From Brachypodium distachyon (lineage: Eukaryota > Streptophyta > Magnoliopsida > Poales > Poaceae), in NCBI RefSeq assembly GCF_000005505.3, contig NC_016135.3, positions 12,680,613 to 12,744,612 on the forward strand: a stretch of 64,000 nt of DNA. The letters run 5' to 3'. The translations under genes and the position numbers were made by a program. Under the pieces are notes generated by a model. It searched no databases. It saw nothing but the letters and a program-made list of their open reading frames with translations, and was not told where the DNA came from. Shown here piece after piece: positions 11,772-24,110 of the stretch; the stretch's first letter is position 1, and every line of letters starts with the position of its first letter.

Positions 11772-12227
11772 ATGGCATTCAGTGGCCACGGCGTCGGCTT
11801 GGAGGGCTCGGAGAAGAGCCAGCCGGCCCGGCCCGAGACGACGTCATCCGATCACCATGAGGCAGTGGTGCCCGAGCAGGTGTCCGCAACCGCAAGAATG
11901 TCGACGTCCAAGGAGGAGAAGCTGCTGAAGTCGCCAGCCAAGGAGGAGGAAGGGGAGGATGCTGGGGAGAGCACGCGGGAGAGGCTGAAGCGGCACCGGC
12001 GGGAGATGGCGGGGAAGGTGTGGGTGCCGGAGCTGTGGGGGCAGGAGAAGCTGCTCAAGGACTGGATGGACTGCTCCGCCTTCGACCGCCCGCTCGTGCC
12101 GGCCGGCCTGCTCACGGCGCGCCGGGCGCTCGTCGCCGAGTCCTGCGCGCGCCGCCGCCCGGCGCCCACGCCACGTGCCAGCTGCTCCGCCAGCCCTCCT
12201 CTCCGGGTGCAAAACGGCTGCTCCTGA
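11772..12227 (+). CDS. BIC-like blue-light inhibitor of cryptochromes
   Basis: This intronless gene encodes 151 residues. The core RERLKRHRREMAGKVWVPE, then WGQEKLLKDW and DCSAFDRPLVPAGL (about residues 70-118), is the conserved cryptochrome-interacting region of plant BIC proteins. Known BICs bind photoexcited CRY photolyase-homology regions, block dimerisation and so damp blue-light signalling in the nucleus. The N-terminus is acidic and low complexity, and the C-terminus is Arg/Pro/Ser rich. ATG 11772 is the first in the frame, and a TATA box fits it. No damage is visible. Nothing suggests BIC1 versus BIC2, so no symbol is given. The neighbouring LTR remnant ends about 570 bases upstream. 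Confidence 0.9.
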   Translation: MAFSGHGVGLEGSEKSQPARPETTSSDHHEAVVPEQVSATARMSTSKEEKLLKSPAKEEEGEDAGESTRERLKRHRREMAGKVWVPELWGQEKLLKDWMDCSAFDRPLVPAGLLTARRALVAESCARRRPAPTPRASCSASPPLRVQNGCS

Positions 12228-12894
12228 GCGCTTTCTCCCTCGATCTAGCTATATATACAAATGCACATACATATGCCTAGCTTAATTTCTTCTTGCTCGA
12301 ATAAGATACGAACCCTCCTGCTTGCATGTTTCGGAGTTGTGAAGGCCTTTTTTTATTTAGTAAGTACTGGTGATCGATCATGTGAACAATATTTGCTTTC
12401 ATATGAGCTTATTTAGCTTATAATGCTAATATTTCTAGAAACAATAATCTCGGTCCATCGGTTGGTGCAAAAACTTAATTAGCTGTGCTTTTATCAGATG
12501 GCTTTGCTATGTATATACATATTTGATGGTTGTATATCTCCTGGAATTGTGCTTTGATGATTTCTTAGAACTGTTAAGGGGCATATCGTATGTGTACGTT
12601 CCTACTAGCTTTGATTAGAACGTTTCCTGGGTGCTGGCTTTACGTAGTTTGGTGAAGAAATATCAATGGACTTTAATGAAGTCAAACGATCTGATTGCAG
12701 GTTTAGACCATAAAGCTGTGTAGGAAGTAGTTTGAGCTTATTGTTGGGTCAGGGTGAACCTTTTCAACACTAGTGACGTGGTTTCCTGCCATTCTTTCGT
12801 TTCTTCTTCTCCTTTAGAGGAACAGAATCTCGCCTCTTTCGCTAGGTTCTAGCTAGCTAGTGTTCATTTTGGAATTAAGAACGTGATCTATATA
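12228..12894. other. 3' flank of BIC-like gene, no gene seen
   Basis: AT-rich unique-looking sequence. It probably holds the 3' UTR and polyadenylation site of the BIC-like gene. No conserved reading frame is apparent. Confidence 0.5.
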
Positions 12895-12995
12895 CTTCCT
12901 CCGTCCAATAAAAGATGTCTTAACTTTGATTAAATTTGAATGGATCTAGACATGATTTAGTGTATAGACTATTCTTATTTGTTTGACGGAAGGAG
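12895..12995. mobile_element. Stowaway-like MITE, 101 bp
   Basis: CTTCCTCCGTCC at the left and GGACGGAGGAAG-like sequence (GACGGAAGGAG) at the right form inverted ends. TA lies on each side (12893-12894 and 12996-12997), the Tc1/mariner target. AT-rich interior with no ORF. Confidence 0.8.
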
Positions 12996-13561
12996 TAGAA
13001 CCTGTTGCATACGTTAGCAAGCTCAAAATCATAAATGGCATAGCTTTAGGACAATTTCAGAAGCACTTGCTAGCTAATATGCGTGGCACTGTGTGGTTTT
13101 ACAGCTAGCACACTTGGTTCAAACTGTAGGGGAATCTTTTGATATGGCTGCTTCTAGAAGTTTCATATCTTCATGCGTGGACAGTTCGATATGATCGTGG
13201 ACTAAGGTGTGCCACTGAATCGGCCTCTAGACTCCTGTCGGTCTACTGCACCGTCATGTACTTCTTTTAGAAAGTGGGGCAGAAATCCGCACAGTAGTAA
13301 TCACCAACCTCTTAGATCGACGATATTGAACATAGACACACATGCAACACAATGGGTATGTGAGCGCAACCATTCTTATTATTTGAATACAAATCACAGC
13401 CCTGCCCTGCAACTTTGGGTTGTATGCGTGTTTTGTTTACCCGCAAAAACCAAAAAGAAAGAAAGAAAGTGCAACAAGAAAGGTTGTTTCACTTGACGCC
13501 CGGCGAGACAGTAGGGATATAGAGTTTTTTTTTACAACATATTTGGTTTTATTATTGATTC

Positions 13562-13812
13562 GTAAAACAAAGTACAATAGAGATTAATATAATCGAAATG
13601 AACGTAAACAATGAAAATTCACTTTATATAACTAAAACCTCCATCATGGTCTCAACATCTCTATAGATTCATCTTTTGCATCTTCATGTAAAACGAAGTA
13701 CAATAGAGATTGATATAATCAAAATTAACATAAACAACGAAGATCCGTTATATAACTAAAAACTCCATCATGGTCGACTCAACATCCCTAGATACATCTT
13801 TTGCATCTTCAC
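13562..13812. repeat. Tandem duplication, 126-bp unit x2
   Basis: The unit starts GTAAAACAAAGTACAATAGAG at 13562 and again, with scattered substitutions, at 13688. It ends in CATCTTTTGCATCTTCA. Noncoding. Confidence 0.85.
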
Positions 13813-13919
13813 GTTTCTCCATGTATCAGGTCACGAAATTACAGAACATCATACTTGCACAAGTTAAATTAACTTTATAGGTTTTGAAAAGCCGTATGAG
13901 CCGCCCATCTTAAATAGTA

Positions 13920-13984
13920 CTCCCTCCGTTCCTAAATACTTGTCTTGCACGAAAACCACAACAAGTATTTAGGAACGAAGGGAG
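13920..13984. mobile_element. Short Stowaway-like MITE, 65 bp
   Basis: CTCCCTCCGTTCCTAAATAC and its complement form a near-perfect hairpin with only about 20 loop bases. TA flanks both sides (13918-13919, 13985-13986). Confidence 0.85.
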
Positions 13985-14371
13985 TAGGAATTTAAGATCG
14001 TTAAACGCACCATGACAGGGGGCACAGCCTTACAAGGCGAGCTGTGAAACCACTACTCCATTCATGAATCGAAAAGAAAAAAGACCAAAAGAAGAATTGC
14101 GAGAACCTACTCCATGGAGTAGGCTGCGATGCTTACACCCACCAGGATGAGGACTGAGTCACGACATCAATCTTATAGACGATGTCATCTCCACCATCTA
14201 TAATTCGATATGCCGCCGCGAAGAACACATGAATCTAATTAGAAAATTGCAAAATTAGATGCCACATGCCGATTCGTGGTTCTCACATCTCTTAATGCCC
14301 GATCATCCGTCAGAAACAAGGAAAAATGCCAAAGATTGAAATTTTCTTCGACGACAACGGCTAGGTTTTTT

Positions 14372-14428
14372 TATTATTAATATATGACTGTAGGCATTTT
14401 TGCTTACAGTCTTTCACCTCAAAAAAAA
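14372..14428 (+). mobile_element. 5'-truncated SINE insertion
   Basis: A 57-base insert ends in TACAGTCTTTCACCTC plus an A8 tail. It is flanked by the 17-base duplication CAACGGCTAGGTTTTTT (14355-14371) and CAATGGCTAGGTTTTTT (14429-14445), one mismatch. Its 3' end matches that of the longer SINE at 25372-25478, so both belong to one family, probably Au-like. Target duplication and A-tail show LINE-style priming. Confidence 0.65.
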
Positions 14429-14905
14429 CAATGGCTAGGTTTTTTCTCCCGGCGGTAGAGTTTCTGCCCGTCAGCCCAGAAGAGGAGAGCAGAGTAGTGG
14501 CAAAACGAACTGAACCGAGAGCAATTTGCTCATGGGCCCAGTCCACCCAACTACGTATTGCTAGCCGCCAGACGGGGACCTTTTCTCCCCTCGTTCCAAC
14601 GGGCCCATTCCATTTCTCACCCACCAAGCCCTGGAGAGCAGAACGGCCCCATTCTAATTCTCGCCGTGTGCGCTGCCATCGCGTCCGTCCAAGCAACCAG
14701 ATCAAGTCCTCTCTCAAAAAAAAAGCAACCAGATCAAGATGTTGTCGGATAAGGGGCCCAAGCGCGCGTACCCAGTCGGATGCCTGCCTGCCGCCTCGCT
14801 TCCCTGCGTTACTGTTAAAATCCGGAAGCTCCACGCTACGCTAAGCTCCGTCGACGCGTCTGTCTCTCTCCCCAATCCGAATCCCACAGCCCTCCTTGAC
14901 CGTTC

Positions 14906-14915
14906 CATTTATACC
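14906..14915 (+). promoter_or_regulatory. Candidate TATA box of ferredoxin gene
   Basis: CATTTATACC precedes a pyrimidine-rich leader. A leader intron from 14995 (GTCAGT) to 16587 (TTTCCAG) would join this leader to the ATG exon at 16588. The intron is inferred from splice-site fit only. Confidence 0.45.
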
Positions 14916-14994
14916 CTCTTCTCCTTCCCCCTTCGCCGCCTCTGCCTGACCCTGCCCCGGATTGCAGCCCGGCCGGCGTCTCCCCTTCTGCTAG

Positions 14995-16587
14995 GTCAGT
15001 CAATTCTCAGTCTGCTCTACCGTACGTCATAGAACTTCTGCCCAAATTAAAGCATCTTGCTGTTTCATGTGGATTCCACGTTTGTTTGCTTCTATTTCCC
15101 TATATAGCAATGGTGATTCTGTTTTTCCGTCGATGTGGACGAAGCAAAGCATACTCCATTTGGGAGATGAACCTGTAGTAAATTACGGTTTGTCACTAGC
15201 TAGCTGTATTGTACGCCGATAGCGCAATGCAGTGAAGCCCGTGCTCGTATTTTATAGCTTCGCCCCTGTTTGCCCGGCTCTCTCCGGTGGATGTCTGTGT
15301 TGCCCTCATTAGCTTCAGTTTCAGGTTTCTATAGGGTGCCCAAATCTAATAAAATCAGTAAGGAGTACTTGTCATAATGCATCCAGCTCCTCAGATCAGT
15401 TGTCCTTAATTGCTTGTATTTGTATGTGCCAATGTATCAGTCCAATTCACCCCACAAGGCCACAGACATCGGAATTCGGAGGGCTCGACGATAGTATTTG
15501 CATCATGAATTGGGTCCATCTTGTTGGTTTTTAGCTGTGATTCTTTCAGGTCATTGGCAGTATCGAGTAGCCAGACGCACGGTCGACAGGCAATTTGCCT
15601 CTCACGAGAGCAGTGACACCAACAGTAGTACGAGTATGATGACTAATTTAAGGGAAGAAACCACAACACTATCTGCAATATGTAAATATTGTGTTTAATA
15701 TGCAACACATGTTTCCAGAGATGGAATGCTTACTCTTATCGGCATTACTTATGTCGTAAGGGTTTCGGCTTACTCTGAAAGAGCTTTGTGGTCAAAAGGA
15801 ACTGATAAAAAGGTTGATGCTATGTCATTGTAATTCGAGTGGGGATGACAAAGATCCACATAAAGTTTCCCAGAGAAATGGAGAAGTTCATTCACTACAA
15901 TAGGCTCGATGTGTGTCGTGCACTCGCCATGTCATCCATATCCAAATCTGAACTGCAAGTTGTGAAAAATTGGACATTTCTTATCCATCAGGTGCTTGAC
16001 TGTAATAGCATTGTTTGTACTTTTAGCGTGTGTAGGCAAAGGATGTTATAGGTCACTGTTAGATTAAAAAACAATGATCCATAACGATCAACCAGCTTAA
16101 AGTGTCCACCTTTTATGGCCTGTTTGAAATATTCTTTCAGCTTTTTCATGAAATGGATATGCCAAACTTCTGTGATCAGACGGCGTTGTTTTTCTTTTGT
16201 AACTGCTACCTGCTAACATTGTCAGAACGTTCGATCGCTTTACTTTATTAGCGTTTGCTTTCAGATCCGTTCTTTAGCCAGAAATTCTAATTTGGTTGCT
16301 TGGTCACATCTTATAGCTAAGAACTCCTCTACCGTTTCATATGACAAATTACCTTTCTCTTTGAGATCATAAAGCTTGATTTGTAGATAAGTCAGTCCAG
16401 CTGAAGCCTTGAGTTTTCAGGCAGTAGTAGAACCGCAGGACCAACCCTCACTACACATGTTTGGTCTTACAGATCGAAAGTAGGAATTTGGGGGACAAAT
16501 ACTTGTACTACTTGAATTTAGTGCCTGTAAACATCCCTACTATTTTTTTCTCCACTCATGTAGTAATTCCTGATTACAATTTTCCAG
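14995..16587 (+). other. Probable 5' UTR intron of ferredoxin gene
   Basis: CTAG/GTCAGT at the left and TTTTCCAG/ATCTC at the right fit plant splice sites. The interior is T-rich and has no coding frame of note. Transcript data would be needed to confirm it. Confidence 0.45.
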
Positions 16588-16603
16588 ATCTCAAACATCC
16601 AAG

Positions 16604-17083
16604 ATGACGACTACATTCACAACACCAATCTTCTGCAACTTCAGGGCCAACCCACACCTGCAGCAGCTGCCTCTACGGAGCCACAGCAGCACGAGGCAAG
16701 CCCAGCATCTGCACCTGAGCCCGGTGCGGATCATGCCGATACCGACATCACCAGGCTCGAGGACATCTAACGACTTCCGCGCCGCGGCGGCCGCGTACAA
16801 GGTGAAGCTGATCGGGCCGGAAGGGAAGGAGAGCGTGCTGGACGTGGCGGAGGACAGCTACATCCTGGACGCGGCCGAGGAGGCCGGCGTCGAGCTTCCT
16901 TACTCGTGCCGCGCCGGCGCGTGCTCCACATGCGCCGGCAAGGTCCTGGAGGGCGCCGTGGACCAGTCGGACCAGTCGTTCCTCGACGAAGCCCAGGTCG
17001 GCGCCGGCTACGCGCTCACCTGCGTCGCCTACCCCACCTCCGACTGCGTCATCCAGACGCACAGGGAGTCCGACCTGTACTAG
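16604..17083 (+). CDS. Plastid 2Fe-2S ferredoxin, non-photosynthetic type
   Basis: The 159-residue protein has a Ser/Thr/His-rich N-terminus of about 62 residues lacking acidic residues, a typical plastid transit peptide. The mature domain starts about [12 protein letters not shown]. The cluster ligands are the cysteines of [12 protein letters not shown] (C-x4-C-x2-C) and the C of LTCVAYP about 30 residues later. The C-terminus HRESDLY resembles the EGDLY ending of plant ferredoxins. Plant-type ferredoxins carry electrons in the stroma to FNR, nitrite reductase and other enzymes. The SYP/AYP and SDCVI region resembles root-type (Fd III) more than leaf isoforms, but this is by eye. The coding part has no intron, as usual for the family. 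Confidence 0.93.
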   Translation: MTTTFTTPIFCNFRANPHLQQLPLRSHSSTRQAQHLHLSPVRIMPIPTSPGSRTSNDFRAAAAAYKVKLIGPEGKESVLDVAEDSYILDAAEEAGVELPYSCRAGACSTCAGKVLEGAVDQSDQSFLDEAQVGAGYALTCVAYPTSDCVIQTHRESDLY

Positions 17084-19105
17084 ATGAGTTCATTTCCGAG
17101 CCCGTAGTGTAATAATCTTGGCGCTGTGATCCCGTCTGATTGCGTAGCTGTCGATGAGACTTGGCTAGATTTTGTTCTGGATTTCAAATCGTTGTCTGTC
17201 TACGCTTTAACCTGAGCAGCTCTCTCCATGTCCTCATGTGGATATCTCGGAATCTGTCGAAGCCCATCTTGAGGTTGACGGCGTGCCTGCCGCGTCAATC
17301 GGCTTCAGGTTCGCTGCCGTTCTTGCGACATCCATGGGTAAAAACGGACGGATCTGTCTGGAATGTTGTCCGGGCGCAATTATTTGGATGCTTTGCTGCA
17401 GAAAGGTGTCACTTGGGTTGGGGCCTTGGGGGTAGAGTCTGAAAAGCTCGATCGCCCGATCTTGACAGCGTGAGGAGATGCCGAAGAAATGGGGGTTTGT
17501 CGCTTTTCTGAACTCCGAATTGTTGCGATCTTGGCTGGTCTGTGTTTGTTGGTTGGTTGATGAAGACGAAGTTTTAAAAATGAAAAGACCTTTTTTGTGA
17601 TTTGAGGTCGGTACCAAGTATGCGTGTCCAAAATGGTTGGATTCGCGTGCACCTGCACCGTATATTCGATCGGCGATCAGTGTGGGAGGCGGTCGTCCAT
17701 GCATGGTCATGGAGGGGACACAAAAGCTGATGAAACAAAAGGCGATGAACTGGCTGAAAGAAGATTTGTAGCGTAATGGAACCCAAATAAAGGCGCCAAA
17801 TGGAGAAAAAGAAAAAGGAATCGACGATCCTGACGATGTGTTAGTTGGTTCACATGTGTCGCCTCTCAAATTATTGCCATGAATGACGATTCATGAGATC
17901 GAGTCGCTAATGTGCCAGTTCTCCAAACTCTGTCCGGTTCGTCTCAACAAGATCGAAGTCCAGTGAACCGCATTGGTAGACAAAAGGGTCAAGTGGTCAA
18001 CGTCGCAGCTAGCGCTAGGTTGACAAAAGGGGCGGCGGCGGCAGGCAGCAACAGAGCTTGTAGCTGGATCTCGTCGGCCCGTGACTGGAATCCTAGCCTG
18101 ACGCACACAAGCGGTTTGCGCCCGCGCGGGCTACTCCACGTGCCGCCGAGTCGGAGCGGCGTCGCAAGCACCCAGACCATCGTGTCGCGTCGCGTCGACC
18201 GCCACCGCCCCATGCATCACCCCGCAGTCCCGCACGGACGCCAGCCATGCCATGGTCCCGCTTCACTCCAGGAGTCCAGAATCCGTCCAGAGCCAGTGGC
18301 AGCAGCAACACGCCGGCAGGATCTTCTCGGCTCCCGTTTGGGAGAAAGCCATTTGGGGAACCACTCCAACGGCCCTGGTAAGAAATGCATAATGGTCTTT
18401 GCCCGTGTGTTCCCTCAAAATGTGCAGCGTGATTCGTGCCCCTGATCTCATCATCGACCGGGCCCGTTCGACAGGGGATCAAGTGAACAACCGACGGAGA
18501 AGAGCACGGAATGCCGATGGGGAATACGGGTACCAAAACCGCCGGTGCACACATCGGACATACGACCCAAACAAGGGAACGGTCGGTGGGGATTCTCGTC
18601 TGGAGATCGACACGCGTCGAGCGCGCGCATGTGGAGGTTGGTTTGAGAAGCCAGGGCCGGACCGACCCACGCACGCTCCCTGTTTCCGTTTCAAGCTCTC
18701 CTGAGCTCCTCGCAAGTACAAAACCAGAATTCCGCAGTCTCCACTCTCGACGGCCACAAAGCACACCCAAGACGCAACGCAACGCCGACGCGGCCTAGGC
18801 TAGCTAACGACCATAACTGCCCAGTGGCACCCGGGCTCGATCGTCACCCGCTCAGCTTATTAAGTAGCCCCGACGCCACCCGTACGCTGCCGAAGAACAG
18901 AAGCAAATTAAAGCACGACACATCCTCACGAGTCTCACCACTCACCACACGCATAAGCGCGCGCGAGAGAGAGCATCGAAGGGTCCAGCATTGGCGAAAG
19001 CTCTACACCGTCCAGTCGTCTCGATATCCCACGGCTGGCTCACGTACTGCTCGCTACTCCCCTGGTTGGGATTGGAGCTGGGACCTGGGAGGCGTCGAGT
19101 AATCC
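17084..19105. other. Intergenic region, ferredoxin to glucanase
   Basis: The first 100-150 bases are probably ferredoxin 3' UTR. The rest is GC-rich near 18000-19100 and contains open frames on both strands (for example 18093-18782, -). These lack recognisable motifs and consistent plant codon bias. The last few hundred bases should include the glucanase promoter; no clear TATA was seen. Confidence 0.4.
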
Positions 19106-22095
19106 ATGGCGGTGGCTGGGCCGTCCCCGACTGGGTCGCTGCCGCGGCTTCGCTTCTTCCTCTTCGTCCTCACGATCTTCCTCACAGCCACAGGTGAGCC
19201 CCGTGCAATCCGTTGACCTCCTAATATGGGATTTTGGAGCCTGAGCCGATGTGTCAGTGCAGATGATAAATTAATTAGCGACTGAATTAGCTTGAGCACA
19301 TGATCATTGAATGAAGCTCCGACGAATCTAGGCATCTGTGATTCACCCGGGAGGGCTAGCCTAGCCGGTTTTGATTTAGGCTCAAAGTGAATATTTCTTG
19401 ATTTTTTGCTCTGAATGCTTTTGCCATTCTTCTTGTGCTTACTTGTCCTTGTTTACAATCAATTTCTCAAACTTGCACGGCATCGCTAATCTTGGAGTGA
19501 AGTGAGTGCCAATGGCTTCTTCTGATTACTTTATTTTGTTTTGCTCTGATTTTTTCTTCTTCTTAAGGCATCCTTTTCTATATAATGTTATTTGTCTCGA
19601 TAAGTGAAAGCTTATTAGTCCATACTCGTTATTTTTGTTCTTAAAAGAATTGTATGACGCTGTTTCTATCTACCTTTCATATTAGATAGTGGAAGAATCA
19701 AATTCTGGCCTCTGCATCATACCACCAACTCAAAATGCACACAACCAGGTTATTACAAGACCACAAAGCTCGGCGAAAAAAGAAAAGAAAAGAAATGACA
19801 TGTCATGCAAGAAAGAATACATTCCAAAGACAATCCAGCTACTGATAGTTGGTTATTAGGTGTGTACTTGCTGAGATTATCTTATTTGCATTGTTAATGA
19901 ATAGATGATATATCTAGTGAGATCACATGGTCCCTCAAGGTGCTTCATGGCGTAAGGCAGCTGCCCACTAGATAGCATCTCCAAAACCCAGTTTTACTAA
20001 ATATAAGCAATCTGTGCGTTCTATATTGCTGAGAAACGAGTCTATTTGTTACCTGTCCCCCCTCTGCTTTTCGTCCCAACTTGACGTGGATCTGATCTGG
20101 TCCAGACTCCAGAGCTGCGAAGACTTTCTCCGAAAAGTTTGCATTGTCTGAAAGGGTGGCCAAGTGGCTTGCTTATCACAGTTCGTAGTTGCCAGCTAAA
20201 CCTGATGTACTTTTTGATCACTTGTGGCCACTCGGCACTCGGACAGAAATAAAATAAAACATGTAGGCTAGCTAAAAGGTGTTTGACGACGTACTACGTG
20301 CGTGGGATTTTATTAGCTTGATTCTTGGTATGATGCTCCAATCACATGCCCACATGTGGACCCGAGCTATCGCTGGACCGCGTAATTAAAAAGACTGTGT
20401 GCAGAGTTGGTCCAACCGTCCAGGTGCAGCTTAGTACGTATTCATGTTATTCTAAACCTTTGATGATTTCTTACCGTTACCGGCGTTCTTCCGGGCGAAA
20501 TTGATGTTCTCTGAAGTTTCGTATAATGATCCAAATAACCAAACAAATCAAAACAAAGTCACTGAATCATACTCATAATTAGCGATCGAACAATGTCGTC
20601 GATTATCCAATTAGTGATCGATCTGGATTCCCTTTTTGGTTGTGGCCTTGCCGGAGAATGCGGTTTCTATTGAACTTGATGACGCTGATACACATGCACA
20701 CAGATCATGGTTTCTGATTGTGTTACAATACAATGGCATTCGCATGCAGCAGATGAAGCGGTGGCAGCAGCAGGATCAGGAGGGCTGTCGATCGGGATCA
20801 ACTACGGGCAGATCGCGGACAACCTCCCTTCGCCGTCCCGGGTGTCGTGGCTCCTCCAGTCGATGCAAGTCAACAAGGTGAAGCTGTACGACGCGGACCC
20901 GAACGTGCTGAGCGCGTTCCTGGGCACGGGCGTGGAGTTCGTGGTGGGCATCGGCAACGAGAACGTGTCGGCCATGACCGACCCGGCGGCAGCCCAGGCA
21001 TGGGTCCAGCATTACGTCGTGCCGTACCACAACCTCCCAATTAGCACCACCACCACGACGCGCCGCACGAGGATGATCACCTGCGTCACCGTCGGGAACG
21101 AGGTGTTCAAGGGCAACGACACGTCCCTCAAGGCCAGCCTCGTGCCGGCCATGCGCTCCGTGTACGGCGCGCTCGCCGCGGCCGGCCTCCAGGGCCAGGT
21201 GAACGTCACCACGGCGCACTCCCTGGACATCATGGGCAGCTCCTACCCGCCTTCCGCCGGCGCGTTCCGGCCCGACGCGGCGCCCTACATGACCCAGCTC
21301 CTCGATTTCCTCTCCACGACCAACTCCCCGTTCCTCATCAACTGCTACCCGTTCTTCGCCTACAGGGACGACCCCAAGGGGGTGCCGCTGGAGTACGTGC
21401 TGTTCCAGCCGAACGCCGGGGTCACGGACCCCAACACGGGGCTCAACTACGACAACATGCTGTACGCGCAGGTGGACTCGGTGTACGCCGCGATCCAGGC
21501 GCTGGGCGGGCAGTACGCCGGTGTCGACGTGAAGATCTCCGAGACCGGGTGGCCGTCCATGGGCGATCCTGATGAAACAGGCGCCACGCCCGAGTACGCC
21601 GGGGTCTACATCGGGAACCTGCTGCGGAGGATCGAGGCCAAGCAAGGGACGCCAAGGAGGCCATCGGTGCCCATTGACGTCTACGTGTTCGCCTTGTTCA
21701 ACGAGAATCTGAAGCCTGGGCCGGCCTCCGAGCGGAACTACGGGCTGTTCTACCCTGACGGCACGCCGGTCTACAACGTCGGGTTGCGTGGGTACCTCCC
21801 GCCCGTGGAAGATTCAGATGGCACTCGAAAGGTAAGGATTAAGGTGGCTGCTGTCAGATTCTGCAAATCTGTTGCAAACTTTCTGAATGTCGATCGACCA
21901 TACCTAGAGTATACACAGCAATGTCGTTTTCTTTATGAGACGATACTGTCGTCTTTTGCATTTCCCCCCCTACTTTTTCTATGCATGAGATTGAGACCTC
22001 ACCTGATATGCAGCGACATGTTTATTTGTCTTTGGCAGGTGATTCACTTGTTTGCCCTCATCGCAATGGCATCTATCACTCTCATCTTGTCCTGA
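19106..22095 (+). CDS. GPI-anchored GH17 beta-1,3-glucanase
   Basis: The exons are 19106-19193, 20750-21831 and 22039-22095, giving 408 residues. Splice phases agree: the first codon split is G|CA, and the second junction is phase 0. Residues 1-29 are a signal peptide. The GH17 barrel starts at SIGINYGQIADNLPSP. The acid/base Glu is in TVGNEVF, the nucleophile in SETGWPS. The last exon encodes a hydrophobic tail (HLFALIAMA...ILS), the expected GPI-attachment signal. GH17 enzymes hydrolyse callose at the wall, plasmodesmata or pollen structures; the single-domain, GPI-tailed form resembles the endo-1,3-beta-glucosidase 11/14 group. Intron 2 (207 nt) is in frame and has no stop, so retention would add 69 residues. 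Intron 1 is 1556 nt. Confidence 0.93.
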
Positions 22096-22611
22096 TCGAG
22101 AGTATGCATTATTTGACCACCGCAGTAAAGCAGATGAAGATGTCCGGCCTGAGCATCTCTTGGTGCTAGGGATTTCACTAGCCGATCACAAGGTAAGATA
22201 ACTGACGGAAACCTTTCACGGAATTCAACCAAGATATCTTTCATGCATGTTCCGCTCTTCACAATCTAGAACCGCACTTTCAGCTTGCGTGACATTTTAC
22301 AGGTTCTTTTCATTTGTGCAACATATAGTTTTGCTCAGCAAACTAATCAGTTTGCTATGTTATATCAGGAGACCTTCGGAAGCAGAACCTTTTTCCTCCA
22401 TTGGTGTGATGTTGGTAGCATCCAGGAGCTGAAGTTGGCTCCATACTGACAATGAAGTAGATCTGAACTAACTGCTTGGACATATGCTTCGCCAATATTT
22501 TTGTACAAACAACATTGATTTGATAGGTTTTCTCTCGATTCATTCTGGAGATATCTTCTCTATGAAACTGAATAGTAGTACAATACTTTATTCGTATACA
22601 AGTGGAACAGA
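22096..22611 (+). other. Glucanase 3' flank, likely UTR
   Basis: A GTAAGATAACTG donor at 22193 and several AG acceptors suggest a possible 3' UTR intron, but no reading frame continues. No gene was seen. Confidence 0.35.
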
Positions 22612-22920
22612 CAGGAGATAAGAGATATATAAATTCAGGCAAAGGCTACAAATTGTCACATGTACTGTTCTTCCTCTCATCAGCTCCTTAATTTCATCTG
22701 CTGATAGATTTCTTAAAGCATCTTCCAACTCTGATAGACTAAACATGGTGATGAGTACTACTGACACTATCGACCTAGAAAGAAAAGCAGCAGCAAAAAT
22801 CTTGTTTATACATGAAACCCCGGTTCGAATACCAGTGATATGTACTTGCTCAAATTTAGTTTGTGGCGCGGCTACCCTCTCAGGAAAAAAATTCTTGCAA
22901 TTTCTGCATGATAAATGAGA
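22612..22920. repeat. Dispersed duplication copy A
   Basis: It starts near GACAGGAGATA, runs through ACATGTACTGTTCTTCCTC and CTCCTTAATTTCATCTG, and ends about GCATGATAAATGAGAT. It matches 24467-24735 in the same orientation with many substitutions and indels. It contains a tRNA B-box-like GGTTCGAATACC, so part may be SINE-derived. Confidence 0.8.
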
Positions 22921-23012
22921 TTTTCTTTTTTTTATGAAACTAGCATGGTGTCATGCACAATTGCGCTGGAAATATCTTTATATTTTGATTCATAGATATT
23001 TGTATTGTTGTG

Positions 23013-23146
23013 CTCCTTTCCATCCAAATTATATTCACGGTTCTTTTTCAAAACAATTGGACCTACACACCGAAACACGTCTAAATACATACATATCTAT
23101 ACCAAATTTTACCAAAGCTGTGACAATTAATTTGGACCGGAGGGAG
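23013..23146. mobile_element. Stowaway-like MITE, about 134 bp
   Basis: The left end CTCCTTTCCATCCAAATTA and the right end TAATTTGGACCGGAGGGAG are inverted. TA follows the right end, but the left flank has lost the TA. Confidence 0.65.
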
Positions 23147-23676
23147 TATTATTTTATGTATATGGTGAAAACCCTCTTCAGTGCGAACTCCATAAAAACC
23201 ATATATAAAAGATTTAAAAAATTCTTACAAAAATATGATACGTTGGGCGTGTGATGCCCTACAAATGTGCAAAATTTCAAGTTGAAAATCAAATGCATTT
23301 GAAAGAAATTAAAATGAGAAATATACAAATGAATAGTGTCAAACAGTAAAGAACCACTATTCATGTTGAATTTGTTTTTTTACTGCTACCATACGCAATT
23401 GAAATTTGGACTTGAAATTCTACACATATATAAAAGATAAAAGTTTGTTTCAAACCTCGAACTTGCAGACGAAGTCTAAAAACAACCTCATCTTCTTAAT
23501 CCCCGAATTTCGAACCCCGACCTTACAATCCCAGCTAACCTTGATGGTTTTTTCTTGTAAACCCGTTTGCCTATCTAGGATGATGACATGGCAGGGATAA
23601 AATGCTTGGGCCCCACCGGTCATAAACAAAATCGTCATGCCGTAGCGTATTTTTTTCTTTGGCTTATGTAGCATAT

Positions 23677-23911
23677 TAGGCCTACATGGGCCCCAAACCT
23701 CTTTGGTCTTTCATTCTTAGCCCATCAGTATACCTGCTCATTAAATCTTAACCGTTAGATATAATCTAATAGTTTAAATAATTCAGATCATGTGGATCAA
23801 CATGGTGTCTTCACTTAATACCCCTCATTGTGCTTGGGCCTATATGTGCCCAAACCTGTTTGGTGTTTCGATCCTAACCCATCAGACATACCATGCTCAT
23901 TTGATTTTAGG
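23677..23911. repeat. Imperfect tandem duplication, about 161-bp period
   Basis: Phrases AGGCCTACATGGGCCCCAAA, TTTGGTCTTTC and AGCCCATCAG at 23680-23730 recur as GGGCCTATATGTGCCCAAAC, TTTGGTGTTTC and AACCCATCAG at 23838-23885. Noncoding. Confidence 0.65.
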
Positions 23912-23914
23912 ATG

Positions 23915-24110
23915 GTGTGGATCCGGACGACCCGACCCTCAACCGCTACCCGTACCCGTGGCCGGGTATGAAATTTTATCATACTCGCCACCCGCCATGG
24001 GTACGGGTTACCCGCAGGTATCTTTACCCGACCCGCTGGAACCTCAGAACATCATTATTTCAGCATCCGAAAGCAGTTAAATAGCAACATTCAACGACAT
24101 AAACACCCGG
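23915..24110. other. TACCCG-rich segment, possible hAT end
   Basis: Repeated TACCCG/CGGGTA motifs in both orientations resemble the subterminal regions of plant hAT elements. No terminal inverted repeat or 8-bp duplication was found, so this is only a possibility. The GC-rich 24130-24410 downstream has Arg/Gly-rich frames that look like noise. Confidence 0.3.

Noticed and set aside
18093..18782. 229-codon - strand frame between ferredoxin and glucanase
   Set aside because: No motif, Arg/Gly/Pro composition typical of random GC-rich sequence, and overlapping frames of similar length.
20776..21645. 289-codon - strand frame opposite the glucanase
   Set aside because: Shadow of the GC-rich GH17 exon; low-complexity His/Arg/Val composition.
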